Part shown: positions 43,397-53,081 of the stretch, piece by piece
Numbering within the stretch: position 1 is the stretch's first letter
Layout of the letters: each line of letters starts with the position of its first letter
DNA from: Gimesia benthica
GTDB lineage: Bacteria; Planctomycetota; Planctomycetia; Planctomycetales; Planctomycetaceae
Assembly (NCBI RefSeq): GCF_009720525.1
Contig: NZ_CP043930.1
Location: 6,336,001 to 6,400,000 of the forward strand
Direction: 5' to 3'
DNA length: 64,000 bases
Notes under the pieces: model-generated
What the model saw: the letters and a program-made list of their open reading frames with translations, nothing else
What the model was told of the DNA's origin: nothing
The model's database searches: none
Program-made: the position numbers and the translations under genes

Positions 43397-45052
43397 ATGA
43401 ATCGGAAGAAACCGGAGGTCATGGAAGTGGATCACAAACGACTCCAGGATGTGGCGGACCGCGCCAGGCAATCGCTGGCTCTTCAAGATGCGGAGTTGAT
43501 CGAGCGGGTTTTTGAATCCTATGAATATGTGGCGGGCCTGATTCAAGAAAAGAACATGTCGATCGGCCGGCTGCAGAAGATGCTGTTCGGCGCGAAGACG
43601 GAGAAGACCAGACAGGTCGTGGGAAATTCTGATCAGGCCGATGCCGAGCCGAACTCCGGCAAATCCGTGGAGCATACCGGGGACGCGGGCGAAACCGAGT
43701 CCGACGAATCCGACAAAAAGCCGAACGGCAAACCACCTCCCAGAGGCCACGGTCGAAACGGAGCCGACGCGTATCGCGGAGCCGAGCAGATCGAAATTCC
43801 TCACCGCTCGCTTCACGTCGGCGATCCTTGTCCGGAATGCGGGAAGGGAACCCTCTATCAAAAGCCGCCCCGCACTGTGGTGCGGATCACAGGCCAGGCT
43901 CCGCTGGGTGCCAGGACCTATGCACTGGAACGCCTCCGCTGCGGTCTGTGCGGCGAGGTCTTCACGGCCGCGCTTCCCCAGGAAGCCAGCCGCGAGAAAT
44001 ACGATGCCAGGGCCGGTGCGATGATCGGCCTTTTAAAATATGGAAGCGGGCTTCCCTTCAACCGCCTCCAGGGCCTGCAGGGGAACCTGGAAATTCCTCT
44101 GCCGGCCTCGACTCAGTGGGATGTGGTTTCCACTTTTGCCCCTCTACTCAATCCGGCTTTCGAAGACCTCATGCGAGAAGCCGCTCAGGGAACGATTCTC
44201 TACAACGACGACACAACCGTGAAGATTCTGACCCTGATGGGGGAACGCCGGATTCCCTTCGTGGACAATCCGGACCGCACCGGTCTGTTCACGTCCGGCG
44301 TGATTTCCACGCGGGATGGTCGCCGCATTGCGTTGTTTTTCAGCTCGCATCGGCACGCCGGCGAGAATCTGGCCGAGGTACTCAAGCAGCGCGCAGCCGA
44401 ACTTGAGTCTCCGATCCAGATGTGCGATGCGCTCGCGCGGAACATGCCCCGGGAACTGGGGACGATCGTCGCCAACTGCCTGGCCCATGCCCGCCGGCAG
44501 TTCGTGGAGATTCACGATCTGTTTCCCGCAGAGTGCGGCCATGTGCTCGAAGCATTGAAGATCGTCTATAAAAATGATGCCGCTGCCCGGAAGGAGGGGC
44601 TGTCTTCCGAAGAACGTCTGGAGTTACATCAAGCCCACAGCCAACCGGCGATGACGGAATTGAAGAGTTGGCTGCATCGGCAGTTCGACGAAAAGCTCGT
44701 CGAGCCGAACTCGGCTCTGGGCACCGCCGTCAATTATCTGCTCAGACACTGGGAGAAGCTGACGCTCTTTCTGCACAAAGCCGGAGCCCCGCTGGACAAT
44801 AACATCTGCGAGCGGGCTCTGAAAAAAGCGATCTGCCATCGCAAGAATTCGCTTTTCTATCGCACGCAAAATGGGGCCCGCATCGGCGACATGTTCATGA
44901 GCCTGATCCACACCTGCGAGCTCAATCAGGCGAACCCCTTCGATTATCTCACCGAACTCTTCCGCCATCCCGGCGAAGTCGCCGCCCATCCCGAACGGTT
45001 CCTGCCCTGGAACTACCGCCAGACAATCGCTGAACTCCCCAACGCTGCTTGA
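43397..45052 (+). CDS. tnpC: IS66-family DDE transposase TnpC
   Basis: I place the start at ATG 43397 (MNRKKPEVMEVDHKRLQDVA), giving 551 aa; a longer open frame upstream overlaps tnpB. Parts in order: a coiled-coil N-terminus (RLQKMLFGAKTEKTRQVV), an Asp/Gly/Lys-rich linker, a zinc finger (PCPECGKGTLY...LRCGLCGEVF), and the DDE core with TILYNDDTTVKIL, VANCLAHARRQFVEIHDLFP and DNNICERALKKAICHRKNSL (Glu). Apparently intact. Confidence 0.92.
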   Translation: MNRKKPEVMEVDHKRLQDVADRARQSLALQDAELIERVFESYEYVAGLIQEKNMSIGRLQKMLFGAKTEKTRQVVGNSDQADAEPNSGKSVEHTGDAGETESDESDKKPNGKPPPRGHGRNGADAYRGAEQIEIPHRSLHVGDPCPECGKGTLYQKPPRTVVRITGQAPLGARTYALERLRCGLCGEVFTAALPQEASREKYDARAGAMIGLLKYGSGLPFNRLQGLQGNLEIPLPASTQWDVVSTFAPLLNPAFEDLMREAAQGTILYNDDTTVKILTLMGERRIPFVDNPDRTGLFTSGVISTRDGRRIALFFSSHRHAGENLAEVLKQRAAELESPIQMCDALARNMPRELGTIVANCLAHARRQFVEIHDLFPAECGHVLEALKIVYKNDAAARKEGLSSEERLELHQAHSQPAMTELKSWLHRQFDEKLVEPNSALGTAVNYLLRHWEKLTLFLHKAGAPLDNNICERALKKAICHRKNSLFYRTQNGARIGDMFMSLIHTCELNQANPFDYLTELFRHPGEVAAHPERFLPWNYRQTIAELPNAA

Positions 45053-45378
45053 GCCCCCGCCGCCAGCTGGCCCCCGCTTCCCAACCGGCTCACCAAAAAA
45101 TCACACCGGAAAGATTTTGCACGCTCACCGGAAGGACACCTTCCTTTGCGGTCAACAACTCGGTTAGTCGCTGAACACAGGCATCTCGTATATCCGACAC
45201 ACTGGGCAGAACCAGGTCAATATTTTTTCTCATCTTATCAGTCATCGTACTGTCCTATTAAATTGATTCTTCGCTGATGCTGCGCCCATTCCGGTCTTAA
45301 TCCGTTTCAAGCCGTCGCCGTTGTAATACCAGCCACGGCAAATTCGACAACGAATGTCGAAGCACCGACAAGTAGAAA

Positions 45379-47670
45379 CTATGCCGCTCTCGACCATTCG
45401 CAGTCATCACCGCCTACGTTGTCCTCGAACTGTTGGAAATTAGACGACTGCGGCGGCCGCGGGGGGGAGCTGTGAAACCTTGCGTGCAATGTATCCCAAT
45501 CCAGCACGAGTGCGCCGCCCGTTGCTTGGTGCTGCTTTTCCCAATCCATCAAGTGTTGGAAGCAGGCGTGGTCGATGTAGCTCAAGCCTTTCAAGTCGAT
45601 GTGCAGGACTGTACCCGACGGCACTGCTTCCAATGCCGCCGCCAACTTCGGCAGACGGATGAAGGTCGCCGAACCTTCCAGCACTAGCGTTCTACGATCA
45701 CCGTCCGGGTCGCAGCGATGGGAAATTGAAAGCCTGGAAAACGTATAAATTAACTTTATGATAGAGAATCCGATTCCAACTAATACCCCTGTGAGCAAGT
45801 CCAGCGTCACCACAGCACAGGCCGTGACGACACAGATGATTCCCTCACTCCGACTTTCTTGCCACAACGCTCGAATCGCACGAATCCCTAGCAGTTTGAC
45901 GCCGGTTAACACGAGTAGTGCGGCAAGAGCGGACGTAGGCAACATTCGAAGCAATTGGGGAAACAAGAGAGCAAATATCAGCAGCCATGCACCGTGAAAC
46001 ACTGCTGACCAACGGGTTCGAGCACCTGCATCAACATTGGCCGAACTGCGAACAATTACTCCTGCCATTGGCAACGCACCCATTAGTCCGCAGATAGCGT
46101 TGCCGACACCCTGAGCCGCTAACTCGCGGTCATAACGGGTCCGAGGGCCTTGATGCATTCGATCGACGGCGGCGGCAGTCAAAAGTGTTTGTGCACTCGT
46201 GACGAAGGCGACTATCAGTGCAACCTTCCAAACCGATGGACTAGTGAGAATCTCTGGGAGCGAACCAAAATTAACCCATTTGACAGCCGCTCCCAAACTG
46301 TCAAACTCGACCCTCTCAATGGGTAGCGCCAGGAAGGCGGAAACAGCCGTTACAACAACGATCGACACGATGACAGCCGGTACCGCCCTGAGTTTTTCCG
46401 GAACGATCCTCTTCCAGAACACCAGAATGAGCAGCGTGGCGGCACCAACGAGGGCAGCAGAAAGGTGCCCCGGGTGCCCATCGTGGCCGACGAAAACATG
46501 CGTCAGAGCCCGTGGAATGTTCACGAAGTTCACCAATGGATTTCGGTCGGGAGCATCGTCCAACGCGACATGGAACTGCTGGGAGAAAATGACGGCCCCT
46601 ATTCCCGCCAGCATGCCAAGTATGACAGCGGGTGACACGGCTCGAAACCACTGTCCGAGCCGCAGGAGTCCAGCGGCGAATTGAATCAATCCAGCCAGAA
46701 ATACAACGACTCCTAACATCCCGATACCCTGTTTCTCGACAATGTCGAGCAGGATAACAATGAGCCCCGCCGCGGGCCCGCTCACCTGCAATGGGCTGCC
46801 GGCAATCAATCCTACCAGAATTCCGCCGATGATGCCGGTGATCAGACCGACTTCCGCTGGAACACCGCAGGCCTTGGCAATAGCCAGGCACAACGGTAGG
46901 GCAACCATAAAGACCACCAATGAAGATGGAATGTCGCTCTTAAGTACCTCGAACCATTTCGGAGGCTTAGCGACTCGCGAAGCCTTCGGCGATCCCATGT
47001 TTTCGGGCGACCGTGAACTCGTTTCAGAATCAGGCCGGTCCGCGTGGACAACCGGCGTCTCCGCTAACGGCGCGAAGGCTTTGCTTGCTTGATCGTAGGC
47101 GAGCACGTCTCCTGTTTCGAATCGCAAGACCCAGGCGTGCAGATGAAGGGTGCCGGCAGTCAAAGCAGCAGCGACCGCTGGATGTTTCGCCAGGTTTTCG
47201 ACCTGTAAGAGTACGTTCCGCTCGACTGCTTTGTTCCACAAGGCAACTCCTTCTATACTGGGGTGTTCCCTCCGGATCGTCTCGCTAGTCTCAGCGACTC
47301 GGGCTAGCCACTCGTTCGTCTTGCACAGATTGACTGCTTTTTCCGGGTGCAGGATTGCACGAACTGAACCGCAATCATAATGCCCGCAGATAATGATGTC
47401 AGTCACACCAAGTGCGGAAACGGCGTATTCGATCGTAGCCATTTCACCGATCGGACCATCGCACGGATGAACCAAATTGACCGCATTCCGTGTAACGAAT
47501 AAGTTCCCTGGATCAGCCTGCATAAAGATATCGGGAAGGACGTGGGAGTCCGAGCACGTAATCAGAAACGCTTGTGGTTTTTGGCTCTGGGCGCTCCGCT
47601 CGTATTGTTCACGTCGTTCCCACAAGACATGGTTCTGGAAATGTTTCAGCCCCTCAATTAGTTTCTTCAT
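45379..47670 (-). CDS. Beta-carbonic anhydrase fused to SulP-type anion transporter with STAS domain
   Basis: Start at ATG 47670 (MKKLIEGLKHFQNHVLWERR), with AGGA seven bases upstream, gives 763 aa. Residues 1-200 are a beta-carbonic anhydrase with zinc/catalytic residues Cys39-x-Asp41 (ITCSDSH), His97 and Cys100 (ICGHYDCGS). Residues about 250-640 are a multi-helix SulP transporter (VFMVALPLCLAIAKACGVPA, GSPLQVSGPAAGLIVILLDI). The C-terminus is a STAS domain (VLHIDLKGLSYIDHACFQHL). The fusion probably couples CO2/bicarbonate conversion to bicarbonate or anion transport at the inner membrane. Confidence 0.93.
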   Translation of the reverse strand: MKKLIEGLKHFQNHVLWERREQYERSAQSQKPQAFLITCSDSHVLPDIFMQADPGNLFVTRNAVNLVHPCDGPIGEMATIEYAVSALGVTDIIICGHYDCGSVRAILHPEKAVNLCKTNEWLARVAETSETIRREHPSIEGVALWNKAVERNVLLQVENLAKHPAVAAALTAGTLHLHAWVLRFETGDVLAYDQASKAFAPLAETPVVHADRPDSETSSRSPENMGSPKASRVAKPPKWFEVLKSDIPSSLVVFMVALPLCLAIAKACGVPAEVGLITGIIGGILVGLIAGSPLQVSGPAAGLIVILLDIVEKQGIGMLGVVVFLAGLIQFAAGLLRLGQWFRAVSPAVILGMLAGIGAVIFSQQFHVALDDAPDRNPLVNFVNIPRALTHVFVGHDGHPGHLSAALVGAATLLILVFWKRIVPEKLRAVPAVIVSIVVVTAVSAFLALPIERVEFDSLGAAVKWVNFGSLPEILTSPSVWKVALIVAFVTSAQTLLTAAAVDRMHQGPRTRYDRELAAQGVGNAICGLMGALPMAGVIVRSSANVDAGARTRWSAVFHGAWLLIFALLFPQLLRMLPTSALAALLVLTGVKLLGIRAIRALWQESRSEGIICVVTACAVVTLDLLTGVLVGIGFSIIKLIYTFSRLSISHRCDPDGDRRTLVLEGSATFIRLPKLAAALEAVPSGTVLHIDLKGLSYIDHACFQHLMDWEKQHQATGGALVLDWDTLHARFHSSPPRPPQSSNFQQFEDNVGGDDCEWSRAA

Positions 47671-47960
47671 GTGAACATCCTGTTCCTTCGCCAAGATTGG
47701 GCAGAGGCAGACAGGCTGTGACTGCCCCGACTTAGTCCGGTTTGACTCGATCCGTGACCTAGAGGACTCTAAGGGACCGATGTATGTCAAGAGTGAGTAA
47801 TAACCGACGACGTAACTTATACGACGGTCACAATTTACCAATGAGTGTCCCATCTCGTGAACGCGCGTGACTAAACCGTTGTCAATGCGAGATGATTCGT
47901 ATGAGATGGGGAAGCTTCACCGTCGAGTAGTACAGGACGATGGGCATCACCCAGACAACC

Positions 47961-48386
47961 TCAACAAAGTAGGATGCAGAGCACATGAAGACGGTCCCTA
48001 AGGGACAACACCGGTGCATCGGAAATTAGCTGCGCGATATTGGATGAGCCAATATACTGGTAGCAAAGATTGGCACCGACCATCGGCAAAACAGGATTTT
48101 CCTGGGAATCTCGATGGGTCTGTTGAATGCGCGTTGCCGGAAATGCTGTGAACTCATCACGAGATTCGCACGGGCACTTGGGCTGAGAGGGTAGACCACC
48201 ACCCGATGGTAACTTCTTAACCGGAATCGGGCAGCATGGCTCGTAATCTAAGTCACCGATCGATGCTTGCGAAGCTACCCCAAGAAATAATGACGAGAAG
48301 GGTTGAAAATGGAACGGGCAGGGTAACACCCCAACCGCTGTCGAGAAGATAAGAATAGTAATCAACCCGATCCGCTGCATATGCAT
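47961..48386 (-). CDS. Secreted Cys-rich small protein
   Basis: The 141-residue product has a signal peptide (MHMQRIGLITILIFSTAVGV, LPCPF) and Cys-rich segments (YEPCCPIPVKK, PKCPCESRDEF), ending SLRDRLHVLCILLC. Small exported proteins of this kind accompany metal-efflux genes in planctomycetes, and the metal-efflux TolC homologue lies just upstream. A metal-binding role is inferred. The gene lies downstream of the TolC-like gene on the same strand. Confidence 0.55.
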   Translation of the reverse strand: MHMQRIGLITILIFSTAVGVLPCPFHFQPFSSLFLGVASQASIGDLDYEPCCPIPVKKLPSGGGLPSQPKCPCESRDEFTAFPATRIQQTHRDSQENPVLPMVGANLCYQYIGSSNIAQLISDAPVLSLRDRLHVLCILLC

Positions 48387-48748
48387 CTACCCTTCTGTGA
48401 AGACGAAAATGAAGTCAATATATGCACATTAAATATTCAAGGCTATCATTTCATCGGTTGGATGGAAAGTGGGGGTTGAGTCTAAATTTGGCATTCTCGA
48501 GATTATCGTGTGCATACAACATTTTCCTTGCAAAAGCAAAAAACGCCGGGGCAACATTTAAGCAATCTGGCGGAATGGAAAGCCCACGGAAACGGCGCAA
48601 AATATTATTCTGGTGGGAACGAACTTTAGAGTAGAGTCACTCACGTAAGGTTGAGGGCAAGGTTAACTCAATTTATCCATCACCACAATTTCTCCTTTCT
48701 GAAGAAGAACAAACAGTAGTGTTGCACGTCGACATTGCTCTGTTAGCT
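48387..48748. other. Intergenic region without a supported gene
   Basis: About 360 bases between the TolC-like gene and the small secreted protein. No convincing frame or terminator. Confidence 0.35.
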
Positions 48749-50368
48749 TTATTGTCCGCTCAAAGCCTGTCCGCGGTTGCTGGTGCCACCCACGCCTTGT
48801 GAGATGTCCTGAACACTGTTTAAACCACCAGAGAGGACCATGCCGTTCACGCGGACTTCGGACTGTCGCAGGTTGATCAGCGAGTTGACATAGTTGATGT
48901 TGGTTTCGAAGTACGTGCGACGTGCGGTTAAGACACGCAGGAAGTCAAACTGCTGGCTTTCGTAACCCTGGGTGGTGAGATCGAGGTTTTTCTGAGCGAG
49001 GGGCAGGATGTCTTCCCGATAACGTTCGACCTGTTTCAGCGATTTCTTGTAGTCGCGGTAAGCCTTGGAGAGTTCGACTTTGAGAGAGAGCTGCAGACGT
49101 TCAACTTCTTTGACAGAGCGGTTGTATTCGGAGTTGGCTGTTGCAATATTCCCCTGGTTGCGGTTGAAGATTGGAATGGGGAGGGCGATCTGGACGTTTG
49201 CGATATCAGAGCCGGTGGCGTTGTCATGAGCGGCACCGATCTGGGCGAGGAGGTTCGGCATGGCCTGAACTTCCTGACGGGAGATCTGAGCGCGGGCCCG
49301 ATTGACGCGTGCACAAGCTGCCTGGATTTCCGGGCTGTTGGCGACGAGATTGTTGTAGGCTTCGTCCCAGTTCCATTTCACGGAGTTAACGTCGAGTTCT
49401 CCGGTGAAATTATAGTGAGACAGGTCGGGCGTACCGACGAGACTTGCCAGCTGCTGCTTGGCAGATTCAAGATCGTACTCGGCGTTCTGACGGAGGATAC
49501 GGACTTCTCCCAACTGGACTTCGGCCTGCAGAATATCAGGCTGGGCAGCCTGTCCTGATTTATAGAGCGACTGAGCAATTTCGACACCGGCTTCCGCGAC
49601 TTTCTCCAATTTCAAAGTGATTTCCTGCCGCTTCTGGGCACCGAGGGTGGCGTAGAACTGCGACTTGACATCGTTGCTGACGCGAAATCGCTGCGCTTCC
49701 AGTTCCCAGGAGAGCGATTGAACATCGTGGTGGGCGACATCCTGGTTGAGTTGCAGTTTGTTGCCGCGAACGTAGGTCTGGCTGAAAAAGGCTCCCTGCT
49801 GACCGGCTCTGCCATCATTTCCAATTTCGTTACCGGAATAACCAAAGACGGGGTTGGGACGCAGACCGACCTGGGTTTTGATCCCTTCGGCTTTATAGAC
49901 GACCGCGGTGGCTTCCGCGAGTGTGGGGTTTGATTCCATCGCCATCTGCAATAGGCTGTCTAGATCGAGAGTCATGGCGATCAGATCCGGTTCTGCCGGA
50001 GTCTTGTCTCCTGATCCCGTTGTAGGGGCAGGGGGGATTGTTGTGCTTTTGGGTTCGAAACCGGTTTGCAGGAGTGGATCGTCGTCGCTGGAAATGTCGT
50101 CGAGCGAAATGACGATGTCCTTTTCAGTCTGTTGAGATCTGAGGTTGTCGGCGACTTCTGTACGGGAAGCATCAGCTGGCTGATTTGACTTTGAGACATT
50201 CTTTCTAACCATCTTTTTGAGCGATTTGGGAGCGTCTTCCTGCTGGGCAACATCCATTTTGGCAGGAGTTTTGTGATCAGTGACCTGCGTCTCGCCGAAA
50301 TGGGCGCAGGACACTAAGCAAGAGCATGGCAGTACCATGCAGAACCGGATCAGTCGTGAACGAATCAT
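48749..50368 (-). CDS. TolC-family outer-membrane efflux lipoprotein (CusC/CzcC-like)
   Basis: The 539-residue protein has a lipoprotein signal (RFCMVLPCSCLVSCAHFGE, lipobox LVSC) and a disordered linker. It has the TolC double repeat: LDSLLQMAMESNPTLAEATA, FGYSGNEIGNDGRAGQQG, EKVAEAGVEIAQSLYKSGQA, DILQAEVQLGEVRILRQNAE, then the second half ANVQIALPIPIFNRNQGNIA and LDLTTQGYESQQFDFLRVLT. It forms the outer-membrane channel of a tripartite pump. The matching membrane-fusion and RND genes lie at 58829-63526, separated by unrelated genes. Confidence 0.92.
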   Translation of the reverse strand: MIRSRLIRFCMVLPCSCLVSCAHFGETQVTDHKTPAKMDVAQQEDAPKSLKKMVRKNVSKSNQPADASRTEVADNLRSQQTEKDIVISLDDISSDDDPLLQTGFEPKSTTIPPAPTTGSGDKTPAEPDLIAMTLDLDSLLQMAMESNPTLAEATAVVYKAEGIKTQVGLRPNPVFGYSGNEIGNDGRAGQQGAFFSQTYVRGNKLQLNQDVAHHDVQSLSWELEAQRFRVSNDVKSQFYATLGAQKRQEITLKLEKVAEAGVEIAQSLYKSGQAAQPDILQAEVQLGEVRILRQNAEYDLESAKQQLASLVGTPDLSHYNFTGELDVNSVKWNWDEAYNNLVANSPEIQAACARVNRARAQISRQEVQAMPNLLAQIGAAHDNATGSDIANVQIALPIPIFNRNQGNIATANSEYNRSVKEVERLQLSLKVELSKAYRDYKKSLKQVERYREDILPLAQKNLDLTTQGYESQQFDFLRVLTARRTYFETNINYVNSLINLRQSEVRVNGMVLSGGLNSVQDISQGVGGTSNRGQALSGQ

Positions 50369-50442
50369 GGTAGATTCCTTACATCATCAATAATATGTAG
50401 ATTTGAGAGATATCAGAGACACTAACGGAATTGTGTCATGAT

Positions 50443-50835
50443 TTATATGAGTAGTTTCCTCAGATCCGCGATGATGGAGCGTCGTTTGTAGAAATTGTCG
50501 ATTGTGAGCCAGCTATTCTGAATCTCGTAATGCTCATCGCTAACGTTTGCAATATCGTGTGAACAAACATAATTCTGCTTCAACTGTCGGTATGTTTTGT
50601 TGGGAATCAGCACCAGAATTCGTTCCACACTGCATACGCAAAACGGACAGTTTGGCTCTGGGTTTTGATGAACAGGTTCCACCACCGAATCTACATGGCA
50701 GTGTTGATGACAAATTTGAGTTGATATCGTATGCATGTCAGAATGACAACAGTGGGTATCACAGGGAATGGTTGTCTGCGCGAGAGTCGTAATCGCGAAG
50801 CTGAGGCAGATCCAATTGTTATACCACCATCTCAT
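50443..50835 (-). CDS. Exported His/Cys-rich small protein
   Basis: The 130-residue product has an N-terminal hydrophobic segment (WWYNNWICLSFAITTLAQTT) and a run of metal-ligand residues (PCDTHCCHSDMHTISTQICH, QHCHVDS, NCPFCVCSVERI). It precedes the TolC-like gene on the same strand and probably binds a metal in the periplasm (inferred). I recognise no named family. Confidence 0.6.
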   Translation of the reverse strand: MRWWYNNWICLSFAITTLAQTTIPCDTHCCHSDMHTISTQICHQHCHVDSVVEPVHQNPEPNCPFCVCSVERILVLIPNKTYRQLKQNYVCSHDIANVSDEHYEIQNSWLTIDNFYKRRSIIADLRKLLI

Positions 50836-51160
50836 CCTGAGATCCCGATAGAAAGAGAATACACAATCTCTTTAATAGATCGGTTCTTCGTATCATGCAT
50901 GATAAATCAATTTTTCCGTTTCGGTCTACGGTTTGGATTTCGAAGGCCGCGCGATTGGAATAATCCGTGCAACCGGCGCAATTTATGATGTGGTCAGTAC
51001 ACTTACCGTTATTTCTTGTGGCAGAAAGGCGACAAATATGGCTCCCGTCGCTGAGTGGAACGAGGTTGCCCCAACACGCGGCAGTCCCGGCGTTCTGAAA
51101 GGATCTCAGGCCCCAAAATATTACGAACATAACTCACAGCCTGACATCGCTTGGCCGGGC
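50836..51160. other. Intergenic region without a supported gene
   Basis: Frames here lack ribosome-binding sites and recognisable domains. The region borders IS3 debris. Confidence 0.35.
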
Positions 51161-51458
51161 TCAAAAGTTTCCCGAAGTGGCTTCCTTCAAGATCGCCTTA
51201 TCCAGTTCCGCATCTGCCAGCATCTGCCAGCATCTGCCAGCAGCTGCCTTAAGCGTGCATTTTCCTTTTCCAGGTCTTTGAGCGTTTGTCCTGGTCGGTA
51301 CGGATTCCACCGTATTCCTTACGCCAGCGATAATAAGTTTGATCAGTGATTCCCAGTTGTTTGCAGACCAGGCCAATCGTCTTGCCACGAGCCAGTTCGA
51401 CTTCCGCTTCACAAAGCTTCTGAATAATCTGCTCAACAGTAAAGCGTTTTTTCGGCAT
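51161..51458 (-). pseudogene. IS3-family OrfA remnant with tandem-repeat frameshift
   Basis: The N-terminus (MPKKRFTVEQIIQKLCEAEV, KQLGITDQTYYRWRKEYGGI) is typical IS3 OrfA. The reading frame then shifts after RSKTWKRK; the rest continues in another frame as LADAELDKAILKEATSGNF. Three tandem copies of CATCTGCCAG (51211-51240) lie in the shifted part and are probably the cause of a second disruption. Not functional. Confidence 0.8.
51211..51240. repeat. Three perfect copies of a 10-bp tandem repeat
   Basis: CATCTGCCAG repeats three times, followed by a partial copy (CAGCTGCC). Because 10 is not a multiple of three, copy-number changes shift the IS3 OrfA frame. Confidence 0.9.
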
Positions 51459-51534
51459 TGCTCATTCTCCCAAAACTATGTCCAAAATCGATATGTTACC
51501 ACATTTTAGGTGGACGCGGTTAAGGGGGCCAAGT

Positions 51535-51876
51535 CTATTCAGTATACGCATTATCGGTCGGTTTTCCCAGCCGACTGAAATCCAGAGTTACTTTATTGAA
51601 GTAAGCCCACCAGTCCAAACTCTTTGAAATGAACTCGGGCCCATTAAACCGGATAGCCAAATAAAATGTTGGAACTTTGTAGTCTATGGAACAGCACGTA
51701 AACTGGTTATCATTGCCTGGCTGATGCTCAAGAACAATGAGCCTTACGTTAATATTCAGGCTGCGTGCCACTTCAGCAGTGTTGAAGCCTTGCTTGGTGA
51801 CCATTTTGATGGCTTCAAGTATGAACTCATTTGTAAATAACCGCCGTGTAATTTCGGGTTTAGATTTTGACTTCAA
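51535..51876 (-). pseudogene. Composite IS3 remnant (OrfA start joined to OrfB piece)
   Basis: The frame opens like an IS3 OrfA (RRLFTNEFILEAIKMVTKQG, VARSLNINVRL) and then jumps to an OrfB core piece (FNGPEFISKSLDWWAYFNKV, second catalytic Asp lost). It resembles the OrfB piece at 4249 (ISKSLDWWAY). Not functional. Confidence 0.7.
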
Positions 51877-52040
51877 CAGCTACTTGTTCATGTTGTTCAT
51901 CGTCAGAATAGTTTACACTCTAGTTAGAGCGCCCACTATTCCCGGGGAGTTCACAACATTCTCTAAAAGCCTACGCGATCTTACCCAAGACAATTCATAT
52001 TGAACACTGGTGGATGAAGTCCAGTCACCTAACAACCAAA

Positions 52041-52892
52041 TCAAATATCATCGTCGAGTTTGCTATGTTCCGAAACTTCCTTGGCGGCTTGATTCCAAAC
52101 GACATCCCAGTTTCTATAGAAGACTGAATTATAATTCGAAAGGCAAAACCTAATGAATCTCAAAATGCAATCCATCAAATTCGGCCAGGGTGAAGGACGC
52201 AGGATATCGACGAACAAGCAATATCGGATACTATCAGCCTGATTAAACGATTGGTGAATCAACGTATCATCGAAAATGAACAATCGACAATCCCGCCAGT
52301 AATTTGTGTGACGCCCCACCTCGATATAAGATGCTCCTTGCGGCACCGGACCAAAATTCAACAGCACTCGATACGTCAACCGTAGCGGACCAAAATGTCG
52401 AGAGGTCGATTCGTGTCCCCGAAAAGCAGATACGCCGATTGTACGGATGAACTTAAACGTTTGACAAAAAGCTGGGACGTCATCAATCATTTCGCTGTTT
52501 ACCCCATACCACTTATAGAACAGCATCAGGCGCTTATGATCCTTCATTTGAGCGTTTGCGCGTTTGCATAGGTCAGCTTCATTGATTGCGTTAGCCAAAT
52601 CATTCAGCTCTTGCTGATACTCCAGTGGAAGTTCGTTAAGTCGGTATACTCCTTTGTTCCAATACGGAAACGACAATAGATCAAAGAGCAAATTCATTGG
52701 CGACAGCATCCAAGTGAGGACACCATTACCGAAAAAATAGCGGGCAAAAGTGTTAGGGCTACGATCCGAATTTCTAATTACATCTAGCAGACCACAAATG
52801 ATATAGAAAAGTGTAATCCAAGGAAGAAAATAGATTGCCAGCACAAGAGGAAGTCCCCGCTTCGCAACAGTTATGAGTTTCAATTTCTTCAT
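52041..52892 (-). CDS. Aspartyl/asparaginyl beta-hydroxylase-family protein (LpxO-like)
   Basis: I prefer ATG 52892 (MKKLKLITVAKRGLPLVLAI), which gives an N-terminal membrane anchor; the frame can extend to 53018. The catalytic region reads SAFRGHESTSRHFGPLRLTY, LLNFGPVPQG, RLFIFDDTLIHQSFNQADSI and YCLFVDILRPSPWP. This has the two His ligands and the Arg that binds 2-oxoglutarate, as in LpxO and related Fe(II) dioxygenases. LpxO hydroxylates lipid A acyl chains; the substrate here is unknown. Downstream of LtaS-like genes on the same strand. Confidence 0.82.
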   Translation of the reverse strand: MKKLKLITVAKRGLPLVLAIYFLPWITLFYIICGLLDVIRNSDRSPNTFARYFFGNGVLTWMLSPMNLLFDLLSFPYWNKGVYRLNELPLEYQQELNDLANAINEADLCKRANAQMKDHKRLMLFYKWYGVNSEMIDDVPAFCQTFKFIRTIGVSAFRGHESTSRHFGPLRLTYRVLLNFGPVPQGASYIEVGRHTNYWRDCRLFIFDDTLIHQSFNQADSIRYCLFVDILRPSPWPNLMDCILRFIRFCLSNYNSVFYRNWDVVWNQAAKEVSEHSKLDDDI

Positions 52893-53081
52893 ATTGACTG
52901 CATCACTCCGATTGTGTCGAAATATTATTAAAGATAGTACTTCAGGTGGCATGCTCCCCTTAACTTGATCCATTTGTTGTGAGAGTTTCCAATAGACTTT
53001 TTCTAAGGAGACGATCATGACGAAACGACGCAGTATTCTAAATCACAGCTGCCATTCTATTGGAGATAGCGTAATCATCGT

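Larger units (their letters stand above)
42463..45139 (+). mobile_element. IS66-family element, complete (2,677 bp)
   Basis: Terminal inverted repeats of 22 bp with one mismatch (GTGTCCTTCCGGTAAGCG... at 42463-42484, complement at 45118-45139) and perfect 8-bp target duplications CTTCCTTT (42455-42462 and 45140-45147). It carries tnpA, tnpB and tnpC in order, all apparently intact. Confidence 0.95.
42342..45245 (-). pseudogene. 5' remnant of a metal P-type ATPase gene, interrupted by IS66
   Basis: From ATG 45245 (AGGA seven bases upstream) the frame reads MTDKMRKNIDLVLPSVSDIR and DACVQRLTELLTAKE, then enters the IS66 right end. It continues after the left end as GIETTHATDNKGMSQDQICI, HYDPERLSLGEVRELAKR. 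Removing the IS and one 8-bp repeat restores the frame. This resembles the N-terminal metal-binding-like domain of planctomycete heavy-metal P-type ATPases. Only about 70 codons remain before IS3 debris. The family call is by pattern. Confidence 0.65.

Noticed and set aside
50819..51130. 103-codon minus-strand frame (MFVIFWGLRSFQ...)
   Set aside because: Sequence bears no recognisable signal or domain and has poor start context; possibly coding debris beside IS3.
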